A stretch of DNA of 6,708 nucleotides from Deltaproteobacteria bacterium (GCA_011046295.1 DSAV01000204.1:1-6708); one strand, 5' to 3'; positions 1 to 5,998 are shown, counted from the first letter of the stretch. A program made the numbers and translations. Notes: a model not told the origin generated them from the letters alone.

Positions 1-123
1 CTATTTGGTATCAGCTCAAAACGTCTGGTGCCTAAAGGTTATGGTCAAACAAAGCCCGTGGCTTCCAACGCGACAAAAGAAGGCCAAGCCAAAAACAGGC
101 GTGTGGAACTGGTTAAAAAATAG
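1..123 (+). CDS. C-terminal end of an OmpA-family (peptidoglycan-binding) outer-membrane protein, 5' truncated
   Basis: The window opens inside a gene; frame 1 reads 40 codons and ends at TAG (121-123). The visible peptide contains GYGQTKPVASN, then EGQAKNRRVEL and a lysine-rich end. This is the typical last part of the OmpA C-terminal domain, where a G-x-G-x-x-x-P-x-x-x-N segment is followed by (G)-x-A-x-NRRVE. In this family the NRR region, with its conserved arginine, helps bind the diaminopimelate of peptidoglycan, so the protein probably tethers the outer membrane or a lipoprotein to the wall in the periplasm. The N-terminal part (beta-barrel, Pal-like lipoprotein, or MotB/TPR type) lies outside the window, so the subfamily cannot be named. 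A strong terminator follows 43 bp after the stop, so this is the last gene of its transcript. Confidence 0.85.
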   Translation, partial: LFGISSKRLVPKGYGQTKPVASNATKEGQAKNRRVELVKK

Positions 124-166
124 ACATAAAACATATTAGGCAAATTGGTGATAATAAATTTATTTA

Positions 167-203
167 AGCGCCCGGGATTAAATCCTGGGCGCTGTTTTTT
201 TCT
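167..203 (+). terminator. Rho-independent terminator of the OmpA-like gene
   Basis: A 12-bp stem pairs 167-178 (AGCGCCCGGGAT) with 182-193 (ATCCTGGGCGCT); it has one G-T wobble and a three-base loop. It is followed by G and seven T residues (195-201). The strong GC stem, short loop and T tract lying 43 bp after the stop codon are classic. It should isolate the repeats and the amidohydrolase gene from upstream transcription. Confidence 0.92.
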
Positions 204-205
204 TT

Positions 206-298
206 CGTCATTACTCGGCTACGTGCCCGGCGCATGCTGGGTGACCGGGTAATCCCCCAAAGACACTGGATGCCCGATGAAACATGCCGGGCATGACA
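206..298. repeat. Double-hairpin extragenic repeat, copy 1 (long variant)
   Basis: First of three head-to-tail copies. It starts CGTCATTACTCGG and ends CGGGCATGACA, like copy 3. The right hairpin pairs ATGCCCG (270-276) with CGGGCAT (288-294). The left half is about 20 bp longer than in the other copies: 221-243 is extra and itself resembles a second left arm (TGCCCGG...CTGGGT), so it looks like an internal partial duplication. The type resembles the REP/MITE-like repeats that are dispersed in many proteobacterial genomes. It is not coding. Confidence 0.75.
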
Positions 299-329
299 AA
301 CTTTCTGACCCTACACTTGACGCCTTTTT

Positions 330-401
330 CGTAATTGCCCGGCGGCAATCGGGTAATCCAGAAAAACGCTGAATACTCAATAAGACAAGTCGGGTATGAC
401 A
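330..401. repeat. Double-hairpin extragenic repeat, copy 2 (diverged)
   Basis: This is a 72-bp unit, the same length as copy 3 and aligning along its whole length. The left hairpin pairs ATTGCCCG (334-341) with CGGGTAAT (350-357) with one wobble. The right hairpin is decayed (ATACTCAA against TCGGGTAT). The spacer after it (402-432) resembles the spacer before it (299-329): both contain TTGACRCCT followed by a T-rich stretch. The duplicated unit is therefore about 103 bp, repeat plus spacer. Confidence 0.72.
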
Positions 402-432
402 TAAATTATGCCCCTTCGGTTGACACCTCTTT

Positions 433-504
433 CGTCATTACCCGGCTGCGACCGGGTAATCTAGAAAAACACTGGATGCCCGATAAGACATGTCGGGCAT
501 GACA
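433..504. repeat. Double-hairpin extragenic repeat, copy 3 (best preserved)
   Basis: This 72-bp unit has two clean hairpins. ATTACCCGG (437-445) pairs with CCGGGTAAT (452-460) around a 6-base loop. ATGCCCGA (476-483) pairs with TCGGGCAT (493-500) around a 9-base loop. The ends CGTCAT and ATGACA form an imperfect terminal inverted repeat. It lies about 80 bp upstream of the amidohydrolase start, just before the AT-rich promoter-like segment, and could form RNA structure if transcription runs through it. Confidence 0.78.
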
Positions 505-537
505 ACAGGTAAGAGAGTTTCGAAAAGCATTCTTTTT

Positions 538-562
538 TATAATTATTTTAATTGAATAAAAT
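538..562 (+). promoter_or_regulatory. Possible promoter -10 element of the amidohydrolase gene
   Basis: A perfect TATAAT lies at 538-543, in an AT-rich block after the repeat array. No good -35 hexamer is found 16-18 bp upstream (515-520 is GAGTTT), so the assignment is weak. An AT-only inverted repeat, ATTTTA (545-550) and TAAAAT (557-562), lies immediately downstream and could be an operator or simply AT-rich sequence. The predicted start would be near 550, giving a leader of about 37 nt that includes the ribosome binding site. Confidence 0.35.
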
Positions 563-566
563 TTAC

Positions 567-573
567 AGGAGGT
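567..573 (+). promoter_or_regulatory. Ribosome binding site of the amidohydrolase gene, long spacing
   Basis: AGGAGGT is a near-perfect Shine-Dalgarno, but 13 bases separate it from the ATG at 587, longer than the usual 5-9. No alternative ATG, GTG or TTG in the same frame lies closer, so the start at 587 stands. Confidence 0.7.
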
Positions 574-586
574 ATATTTTATAGGC

Positions 587-2152
587 ATGATTGTCTTTAA
601 GAATGCCGACTTCATATCCTGTGAGGTAAAAAACCGCGTCTTTAAATATCTGGTGGAAGATGGCGGGAAAATAGTATTTACCGGCGATGAACTGCCGCCG
701 CAATACACGGCCTGCGAATCAATTGATTTAAAAACCAAATGCGTTGTGCCCGCTTTCGGCGATACACACATCCACTTCAGCTCCTTTGCCTATTTCAATT
801 CGGGGCTGGACTGCCGCTATGTGAGTGACTTTGAAGAATTGGGCGAACTCATCCGTGCTTATATCGCCAAAAATAAAAAACAAAATGTGATTCTGGCCTT
901 CGGCTGCTCGGCGCACACGGTCAGAGAAAAACGCCTGCCACAGAAAACCGACCTGGATAAAATCACCGATAAGCCGCTGATGATTGTCAAATATGACGGT
1001 CACGCTTCCGTGGGCAATTCCGCGCTGATTGGCAAAATGCCTGCCGCAATCCTCAACGATCCGGGATTTGATAAAGACACGGGCTGGTTTTATTTAAACG
1101 CCTTTTACCAGGCGGTAAACTTTATTACCAAATCCGTCTCTTTGCCCGCTCTTTTTAAAAACCTGCTCGCGGGCAGCGATTATCTGGCGAACAAGGGCAT
1201 TGCTCTTGTGCACACGGTGGAAGGCGTGGGCTTTCCGCTGGATCTGGATGTCGATTTCATGCGCCTGGCGGCCCGTGGCCTGCCGCAGAGTTACCGTATT
1301 TTTTTCCAGACCATGGATGTAAATAAAGTTGTGCGCCGGGGACTGCCGCGCATCGGCGGTTGCTTTGCCAACGCGCTTGACGGCTGTTTCGGCTCCGAAG
1401 ACGCAGCACTCAAAGAGCCGTACACAAATAACTCCAAAAACTTCGGCACTCTTTTTTACAGCCAGGAAGAAGTAAATGGCTTTGCGATAAAGGCGAACCG
1501 TGCGGGCCTGCAGGTTGCCATGCACGCCATCGGGGACGCGGCCATTGTGCAGGCGCTAAATGCGTTTGACGCAGCGCTCAAAGATTTTCCCCGCGCCGGC
1601 CACCGCCACATTATCATCCACGCGGATTTAATGAGCGCGGATGCCATCGAAAGAGCCGCCAAGCTCAATCTCTGCATCGCTCTGCAGACGCCTTTTTTAT
1701 ACTGGCGGCAGGAACCAGTGGAATATCTGGAAAGCATTTTGGGCAGACGCCTGAAAAATCTGCTTCCGCTCAAAAGCATGCTTTCCGCCGGGCTGACTTT
1801 GGCCAACGGCTCAGACGCGCCCTGCACCCTGCCTGATCCCGTGGCCGGAATTTTCGCGGCGTGTAATCACCCCAACCCTGATGAATCAATTTCCGCGCTC
1901 GATGCCCTGCGCCTGCACACGGCAAGCTGCGCCAAATTATCCTTTGACGAAAAAACCCGCGGTACTCTTACGGAAGGGAAACTCGCAGATTTTGTCGTGC
2001 TGGATAAAAATCCCCTGCAGATACCCAAGGAAAAGTTGAATACACTAAATGTGGATGCTCTTTATTTGAAAGGTGAAAAATACGCCGGGCAGGAGAAACG
2101 CAAAATCTCAGGTCTTTTGTTTGATTCCATAAGAAACAAATACAGAGATTAG
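587..2152 (+). CDS. Metal-dependent amidohydrolase, amidohydrolase_3 / YtcJ-like family
   Basis: A 521-residue protein, near the usual 520-560 for YtcJ-like enzymes, cytoplasmic with no signal peptide. The N-terminal beta-sandwich (about 1-55) leads into the metal-binding HxH of strand 1 (GDTHIH, H61 and H63) in a TIM barrel. Further family signatures are AMHAIGD (H313), HIIIHADLM (H345), and NGSDAP (D410, the catalytic/metal aspartate near the barrel end). The C-terminal part (GTLTEGKLADFVVLDKNP, 459-476) returns to the sandwich domain and is typical of the superfamily. The segment 257-280 (GGCFANALDGCFGS...EPY) aligns with the DG-S-GS-x-x-A-L-x-EPY region of YtcJ proteins. The lysine four residues before DG found in many members is alanine here. 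Family members hydrolyse C-N bonds in amides, N-formyl or cyclic compounds; the substrate cannot be read from sequence. It seems to be transcribed alone: a terminator and repeats lie upstream, and 402 bp follow before the next gene. Function as an amidohydrolase is secure; specificity is unknown. Confidence 0.88.
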   Translation: MIVFKNADFISCEVKNRVFKYLVEDGGKIVFTGDELPPQYTACESIDLKTKCVVPAFGDTHIHFSSFAYFNSGLDCRYVSDFEELGELIRAYIAKNKKQNVILAFGCSAHTVREKRLPQKTDLDKITDKPLMIVKYDGHASVGNSALIGKMPAAILNDPGFDKDTGWFYLNAFYQAVNFITKSVSLPALFKNLLAGSDYLANKGIALVHTVEGVGFPLDLDVDFMRLAARGLPQSYRIFFQTMDVNKVVRRGLPRIGGCFANALDGCFGSEDAALKEPYTNNSKNFGTLFYSQEEVNGFAIKANRAGLQVAMHAIGDAAIVQALNAFDAALKDFPRAGHRHIIIHADLMSADAIERAAKLNLCIALQTPFLYWRQEPVEYLESILGRRLKNLLPLKSMLSAGLTLANGSDAPCTLPDPVAGIFAACNHPNPDESISALDALRLHTASCAKLSFDEKTRGTLTEGKLADFVVLDKNPLQIPKEKLNTLNVDALYLKGEKYAGQEKRKISGLLFDSIRNKYRD

Positions 2153-2164
2153 GATGAAGGTGAA

Positions 2165-2182
2165 GCTCCGCTTGGGCGGAGC
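2165..2182 (+). terminator. GC hairpin just after the amidohydrolase stop, possible weak terminator
   Basis: A perfect 7-bp stem pairs GCTCCGC (2165-2171) with GCGGAGC (2176-2182) around the loop TTGG, 12 bp after the stop codon. No T tract follows, so it is not a canonical intrinsic terminator. It could stabilise the mRNA 3' end or be part of the repeat-rich spacer. Confidence 0.4.
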
Positions 2183-2222
2183 GGAATCCCGCAGCGAAGC
2201 CCAGCGCATGCAGGGAATACGG

Positions 2223-2250
2223 GACTGAAGACCGAAGACTTAAGACCTAA
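2223..2250. repeat. Short tandem repeat, four 7-bp units
   Basis: Four consecutive heptamers read GACTGAA, GACCGAA, GACTTAA and GACCTAA (consensus GACYKAA). They are followed by a degenerate fifth unit, AGATAAG. Each unit differs from the next at one or two positions, so this is an aged microsatellite. It abuts the palindromic element at 2256. It lies outside any gene. Confidence 0.7.
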
Positions 2251-2255
2251 AGATA

Positions 2256-2336
2256 AGATTGCTTCGGACGCGGCTTCCCCTGCCATGACGACTAATATGT
2301 CATTGCGAACGACGCGTCAGCGGAGTGAAGCAATCT
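2256..2336. repeat. Palindromic MITE-like extragenic element
   Basis: The ends are a perfect 10-bp inverted repeat: AGATTGCTTC (2256-2265) and GAAGCAATCT (2327-2336). The centre is also inverted: ATGAC (2285-2289) and GTCAT (2299-2303). The right half follows the widespread extragenic pattern of CATTGCGA, a variable GC-rich part, then GAAGCAATCT; the left half is the same motif inverted. No coding capacity is visible. It looks like a non-autonomous mobile or REP-type element, with arms diverged in the middle. Confidence 0.75.
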
Positions 2337-2349
2337 CGTTTTTCAGGAC

Positions 2350-2386
2350 ATGAGATCACTTCGTCGTTTTACTCCTAACGAAGACA
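2350..2386. repeat. Decayed third half-unit of the same repeat family
   Basis: GAGATCACTTCGTCG at the left and CGAAGACA at the right resemble a mutated copy of the GAGATTGCTTCGTCG...CGCAATGACA half-element. It lies 14 bp after the intact palindrome. The similarity is by eye and imperfect, so the boundaries are approximate. Confidence 0.45.
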
Positions 2387-2482
2387 AAAAAGAATATTCA
2401 CCCGGCGCAATCACAGAATAAAACAAATTTTACGTTTTTTTCCGGCTATATAATCTTTTTTCGAAACATTTATTATTTTACC

Positions 2483-2511
2483 TTGACAGCCGCGGTTATT
2501 TATTCTGTACT
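2483..2511 (+). promoter_or_regulatory. Sigma70-type promoter of the ADP-forming synthetase gene
   Basis: A perfect -35 box TTGACA (2483-2488) is followed by a 17-bp spacer and TGTACT (2506-2511), matching TATAAT at four of six positions. Transcription would start near 2518, giving a leader of about 37 nt. A second, perfect TATAAT lies upstream at 2449-2454 but has no good -35. The -10 box overlaps the left arm of the inverted repeat at 2509-2516. Confidence 0.55.
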
Positions 2512-2548
2512 CCCGGTCATTATTGGCTGAAAGTTAATATCCGGGAGT
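2509..2548 (+). promoter_or_regulatory. Inverted repeat spanning promoter -10 and Shine-Dalgarno of the synthetase gene
   Basis: ACTCCCGG (2509-2516) and CCGGGAGT (2541-2548) are perfect 8-bp inverted arms. After a 2x2 mismatch, four further pairs form (ATTA 2519-2522 with TAAT 2535-2538), leaving a 12-base loop. The right arm contains the ribosome binding site GGGAG (2543-2547), 7 bases before ATG. In RNA begun upstream this hairpin would mask the Shine-Dalgarno. If transcription starts near 2518 the left arm is not transcribed, and the repeat would act as a DNA operator instead. The pairing is seen; the role is inferred. Confidence 0.5.
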
Positions 2549-2554
2549 TTAAAG

Positions 2555-4702
2555 ATGTCTGAAAATCCTCTGCACTTACTTATGAATCCTAAATCCGTGG
2601 CTGTTGCGGGCGCCAGCAACACGCCCACCAAAATGGGCTCGATCCAATCCCTTTCTCTTTTGAAAGACGGCTATCAGGGAAAAGTATATTTCCTGCATCC
2701 TAAGGACAAGTCAATATTTGGAATCCCAACTTATCCCTCACCCAAAGATCTGCCGGACGTTCCGGATCTGGCGTTTTTAATTGTTCCGATCAATGTGGCG
2801 CTAAATCTGCTGGAGGAATTCGGTAAAATCGGCACAAAAAGGGCGATTGTCGTCACTGCCGGTTTCAAGGAAACAGGCGAAGAAGGCGCGCACCTGGAAA
2901 ATAAATTAAACGAAGTTGCCGCGCGCTACGGCATACGCTTTGTCGGCCCCAACTGTCTGGGCGTCATCAACAGTCAGATTTGCTTAAACACAACAGTATA
3001 TCCCTTTCCTCCGAGCGACGGACTTCTGGGGCTGGCCTCGCAAAGCGGCACTTACGTCACACAGATACTGCCGCTTTCCCGTAAAAGAGGAATAAAATTC
3101 AGCAAGGCCATAAGTCTAGGCAACGAGGCGAATATCGATATCGCCGACGCGCTGGAGTATCTGGGCGATGACGAACAAACTAAAGCCGTGATTTTATATA
3201 TCGAAGGAATCCGCAACGGCAAAAAATTTCTGGAGATCGCTCGCAAGGTCAGCCGACGCAAACCGGTGCTGGCGCAGTATGTCGGCGGCACAGTTTCCGG
3301 CGCGCGCGCGGGTATGAGCCACACCGGCGCTATGGCCGGGCCGGATTTTCTCTACGACGGAATGTTCAAGCAGGCGGGTATCATCCGTGTTGGTTCCATT
3401 GAAGAACTCTACGATCACGGCTGGACACTCGCCACGCAACCCGTGCCCAGGGGAAACCGCGTGGGCGTAATGACTAATTCCGGCGGCCCTTCCTCTTCTA
3501 TTTCTCACACCTGCGACCTCGCCGGGCTTTCCGTACCTCGTTATTCCAAAAAACTGCAGGAACAAATCCGGCCTTATCTGCAGCCGCACGCGGCATCTTC
3601 CAATCCGGTGGATTTGACTTTTGACACAAGCATGAAACACCTTGCCATCACCATTCCGGAAATTATCATCAAAAGCGGAGAAGTTGACGCGCTGATTTCG
3701 CATGGAATAATGCATTCCGGATTTCTTAAAGAAATTTATTCTCATGCCGTGGATTTTCTGGGCAATATTACTTTTGAAGAATTTCTATCTATGACCGAAC
3801 CGGTCTTAACAGATGTTTTTACGCTGGCGCGCAACCATAAAGTGCCGCATCTTATTTCTACTTTTTTCGGACAGGAAGATTCTTATACCAAGGGATTTCA
3901 GGAACACAACGTGCCGGTTTTTCATTCACCGGAAAAAGCAGCGCGCGCGATGGGCGCCCTGTATCACTACAAGCTCATCAGGCAGCGCAAAGCGGGCAAA
4001 AAAGCGACACTGCCCAAAATTAACCCTGGCGCGATAAAGATTTTGCAACAGGCCGGAAAAAACGGCCAGAAGGCGCTGGATGAACACGCGGCAAAAAAAC
4101 TGCTTGCTGCTTACGGCGTGCCGGTCACAAAAGAAATTTTGACGGAATCGCTCAAAGAAGCGTTGGCCGCGGCAAACAAACTCGGTTATCCGGTAGCGCT
4201 TAAAGCCTGCCACTGGGAAATTATGCACAAATCCGGCAAGGGCCTGATTGCTTTAAATATAGAAAACGCGAAGACGCTCAAAAAAGCTTTTCTCGATATT
4301 CGGCAGGCGGCAGGATTTTTCACGCCGGTTTTGGTACAACAGATGCTTTCCGGAGGACGGGAACTTCTAGCGGGAATGACGCGCTTTGCGGGATTCGGCC
4401 CCGGCGTGGTTTTTGGCCTGGGCGGAGTATTTACGGAAGCGCTGCGCGATACAACTTTACGCCTGGCGCCGCTGACCGACGCCGACGCGCAGGAAATGCT
4501 AAACGATATCCACGCGAAAGCACTGCTCGATAAATTCCGCGGCATGCCGGCGGTAGATAAAGAAAAAATGATAAGGATACTTCAGACCGTGGGCAACATC
4601 TCTTTGCTTCATCCCGAAATAGCGGAAATAGATTTAAACCCGATTATTATTCAAAAGGCGCGGCCGGTTGTTGCAGACGCGCTAGTTGTGCTTAAAGATT
4701 AA
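2555..4702 (+). CDS. ADP-forming acetyl/acyl-CoA synthetase, fused alpha and beta subunits
   Basis: This 715-residue enzyme belongs to the NDP-forming acyl-CoA synthetase family, usually about 700 residues when fused. It interconverts acyl-CoA + ADP + Pi with free acid + CoA + ATP in the cytoplasm, conserving energy by substrate-level phosphorylation. Domains in order: CoA-binding Rossmann domain (about 5-130, with SVAVAGAS and GPNCLGVIN), succinyl-CoA-ligase-like domains (about 150-470, with ASQSGT and MTNSGGPSS), and an ATP-grasp domain (about 490-715). H256 in MSHTGAMAG is the expected phospho-histidine, close to its place in characterised archaeal enzymes. The ATP-grasp part shows YPVALK (K550), HKSGKG (558-563), FGLGGVFTE and EIDLNP (D693, N695). 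No GNAT domain follows, so this is not a PatZ-type protein acetyltransferase. The ATG at 2555 has GGGAG 7 bases upstream; the next Met (residue 10) would cut the domain edge. The substrate (acetate, or branched or aromatic acids) cannot be told. The gene meets the S1 gene tail to tail. Confidence 0.92.
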   Translation: MSENPLHLLMNPKSVAVAGASNTPTKMGSIQSLSLLKDGYQGKVYFLHPKDKSIFGIPTYPSPKDLPDVPDLAFLIVPINVALNLLEEFGKIGTKRAIVVTAGFKETGEEGAHLENKLNEVAARYGIRFVGPNCLGVINSQICLNTTVYPFPPSDGLLGLASQSGTYVTQILPLSRKRGIKFSKAISLGNEANIDIADALEYLGDDEQTKAVILYIEGIRNGKKFLEIARKVSRRKPVLAQYVGGTVSGARAGMSHTGAMAGPDFLYDGMFKQAGIIRVGSIEELYDHGWTLATQPVPRGNRVGVMTNSGGPSSSISHTCDLAGLSVPRYSKKLQEQIRPYLQPHAASSNPVDLTFDTSMKHLAITIPEIIIKSGEVDALISHGIMHSGFLKEIYSHAVDFLGNITFEEFLSMTEPVLTDVFTLARNHKVPHLISTFFGQEDSYTKGFQEHNVPVFHSPEKAARAMGALYHYKLIRQRKAGKKATLPKINPGAIKILQQAGKNGQKALDEHAAKKLLAAYGVPVTKEILTESLKEALAAANKLGYPVALKACHWEIMHKSGKGLIALNIENAKTLKKAFLDIRQAAGFFTPVLVQQMLSGGRELLAGMTRFAGFGPGVVFGLGGVFTEALRDTTLRLAPLTDADAQEMLNDIHAKALLDKFRGMPAVDKEKMIRILQTVGNISLLHPEIAEIDLNPIIIQKARPVVADALVVLKD

Positions 4703-4712
4703 CGGAAAAATT

Positions 4713-5882
4713 TCACTTTTTCTTGTTGTACTTTTCGAAAACGTGGCTTAGCGTTCCCATTGTCTGCGGCGCTTTGCCGATGAAGCTTTTTGTTTCTTCT
4801 GTTTCCTCGGCGGCGGCTTTTGTTTCCTCTTCGTTGGCGGCCAGATCCAAAGAAATCTTTTTGCTGCCTAAATCAACTTTCTCCACGCGCACTTCCACCG
4901 GCGCTCCTTCGGCCAGAACATCCCGCGCGTGTTTGATTTTTTTGCCGCGCGCCAGCTTCGAGATATGCAAAAGTCCGTCAACACCGTCTTCGAGCGTTAC
5001 AAACGCGCCGAATTCCGTGAGGCGCGAAACCTTACCCGTGTGCACGCTGCCTTCAGGATATTGGGCGACAGCGTTAGCCCACGGATCGGGCAGAGTGTCT
5101 TTTACCGATAAACTGACACGGTTGTTTTCCCAATCCAGATTAAGAATGACAGCCTCAATTTTATCGCCGGGCATATAAAGCGCCTTGGCGTCAGATCTTC
5201 CCCATGCCATTTCGGAAACAGGAAGGAGCGCCTGCATACCGCCGATATCCACAAACGCGCCGAAATTCTGCACCGCTGTGACTGTGCCGCTTACCTTCAT
5301 GCCTTTGGTCAGTGATGTTTTCAAAACATCGATTTTTTCCTTCTGGATTTTTTCCAAAAGAGGCCGCCGCGAGACAACAATCTTGCGTCCGCGTTCACTG
5401 TATTCAATAATCACAAAATCAAAGTTTTTCCCGATATAGGCGGAAGGTTCATCTGCTTTCCTTATTTCCATCTGCGAATAAGGGCAAAAACCCTCGGCGG
5501 TGGCGCTGATTTTCACCGCGAAGCCGCCCTTGATTTCTTTTTCCACCGTGGCTTCCAAAGGAATTTGGTTTTTATAAGCGCTGTATAAATAGTCGTCCAC
5601 GCTTTTGCGCGTGAGCAATTTGGTCGTAAAAAGTTTTTCGCCCTGGCGCGAATGAAGAAAATAGGCGCTGATGACATCGCCTTCCTTGACGGTCAGATTG
5701 CCGTCTTCGCCAATAAGCTCTTTTCTGTCCAGATAACCTTCGCTTTTGGCCCCCAGATCCAAAAAAATCCACTCGGGCGTGATATTGACGATGGCCGCCT
5801 CTATTTTTTCCCCGACAGAATAATGCCTAGGCCTTAGTTCCGATTCGTTTAATAATTCGGCAAAACTCTTTTCTTTTTCCAT
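4713..5882 (-). CDS. S1 RNA-binding protein with four S1 domains (ribosomal protein S1-like)
   Basis: The 389-residue cytoplasmic protein consists almost entirely of S1 (OB-fold) RNA-binding domains at about 20-91, 105-173, 192-261 and 276-348. Domains 3 and 4 are closest to consensus (GTVTAVQNFGAFVDIGG...LLPVSEM; GKVSRLTEFGAFVTLEDGVDGLLHISKL); domains 1 and 2 are more diverged. A tail with an acidic, Ala/Glu/Thr-rich linker (about 350-365) ends in a basic FEKYNKKK. Classical proteobacterial RpsA has six domains (about 550 residues); four-domain forms occur in other phyla and as paralogues. It may therefore be a short RpsA helping mRNA docking on the 30S subunit, or an accessory translation/RNA-turnover factor. 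The usual cmk neighbour of rpsA is absent, so I give no symbol. On the minus strand the start has GAGG (5890-5893) 7 bases upstream of ATG. It is divergent from the aminotransferase gene. Confidence 0.85.
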   Translation of the reverse strand: MEKEKSFAELLNESELRPRHYSVGEKIEAAIVNITPEWIFLDLGAKSEGYLDRKELIGEDGNLTVKEGDVISAYFLHSRQGEKLFTTKLLTRKSVDDYLYSAYKNQIPLEATVEKEIKGGFAVKISATAEGFCPYSQMEIRKADEPSAYIGKNFDFVIIEYSERGRKIVVSRRPLLEKIQKEKIDVLKTSLTKGMKVSGTVTAVQNFGAFVDIGGMQALLPVSEMAWGRSDAKALYMPGDKIEAVILNLDWENNRVSLSVKDTLPDPWANAVAQYPEGSVHTGKVSRLTEFGAFVTLEDGVDGLLHISKLARGKKIKHARDVLAEGAPVEVRVEKVDLGSKKISLDLAANEEETKAAAEETEETKSFIGKAPQTMGTLSHVFEKYNKKK

Positions 5883-5934
5883 GAGCTTTCCTCACAACAG
5901 TCAATAATAAAGAAACCCTTTCGGGCGCGGGTCA

Positions 5935-5963
5935 CTGATAGCACGAAAAAATTAATTTGTCTT
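5935..5963 (-). promoter_or_regulatory. Possible promoter of the S1-domain gene
   Basis: Read on the minus strand, AAGACA (5958-5963) is followed by 17 bp and TATCAG (5935-5940), with TG one base before the -10 (extended -10 form). Each box matches consensus at four of six positions. The leader would be about 45 nt and would include the GAGG site. Support is modest. Confidence 0.3.
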
Positions 5964-5974
5964 CGGAAAATTTC

Positions 5975-5997
5975 GGCAGCATGGATTTACGGCTGCC
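5975..5997. promoter_or_regulatory. Short inverted repeat in the divergent intergenic region
   Basis: GGCAGC (5975-5980) and GCTGCC (5992-5997) form a 6-bp stem around an 11-base loop. It ends one base before the AT-rich inverted repeat at 5999. It may be a protein site or chance; no T tract follows, so it is not a clear terminator. Confidence 0.3.
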
Positions 5998-5998
5998 T

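Noticed and set aside
211..402. Minus-strand open frame of 63 codons through the first two repeats
   Set aside because: It lies wholly in the palindromic repeat array; peptides rich in MPGM and FWITR-type strings are the usual false translations of such repeats. No domain is recognisable.
420..448. TTGACA at 420-425 as a promoter -35
   Set aside because: The position 17 bp downstream reads CGGCTG, not a -10, and the hexamer is part of the duplicated repeat spacer.
206..504. CRISPR array
   Set aside because: Only three units, each 72-93 bp, with internal double hairpins and spacers that resemble each other. CRISPR repeats are 23-47 bp with unique spacers, and no cas gene is present.
406..771. 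Minus-strand open frame of 121 codons
   Set aside because: It spans repeat copy 3, the AT-rich promoter-like segment and the 5' end of the well-supported amidohydrolase gene; no recognisable protein family.
2153..2554. Riboswitch or small RNA gene in the 402-bp spacer
   Set aside because: No known riboswitch core was recognised; the structure seen is explained by repeats and by the inverted repeat at 2509-2548. No terminator with a T tract marks an sRNA end.
3194..3745. Minus-strand open frame of 183 codons inside the synthetase gene
   Set aside because: It is fully covered by a gene whose domains and motifs are clear on the plus strand; the antisense translation shows no family signature.
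4723..5178. Plus-strand open frame of 151 codons opposite the S1 gene
   Set aside because: Antisense shadow of S1 domains 3-4 and the tail; Ser/Arg-rich translation without recognisable domain.
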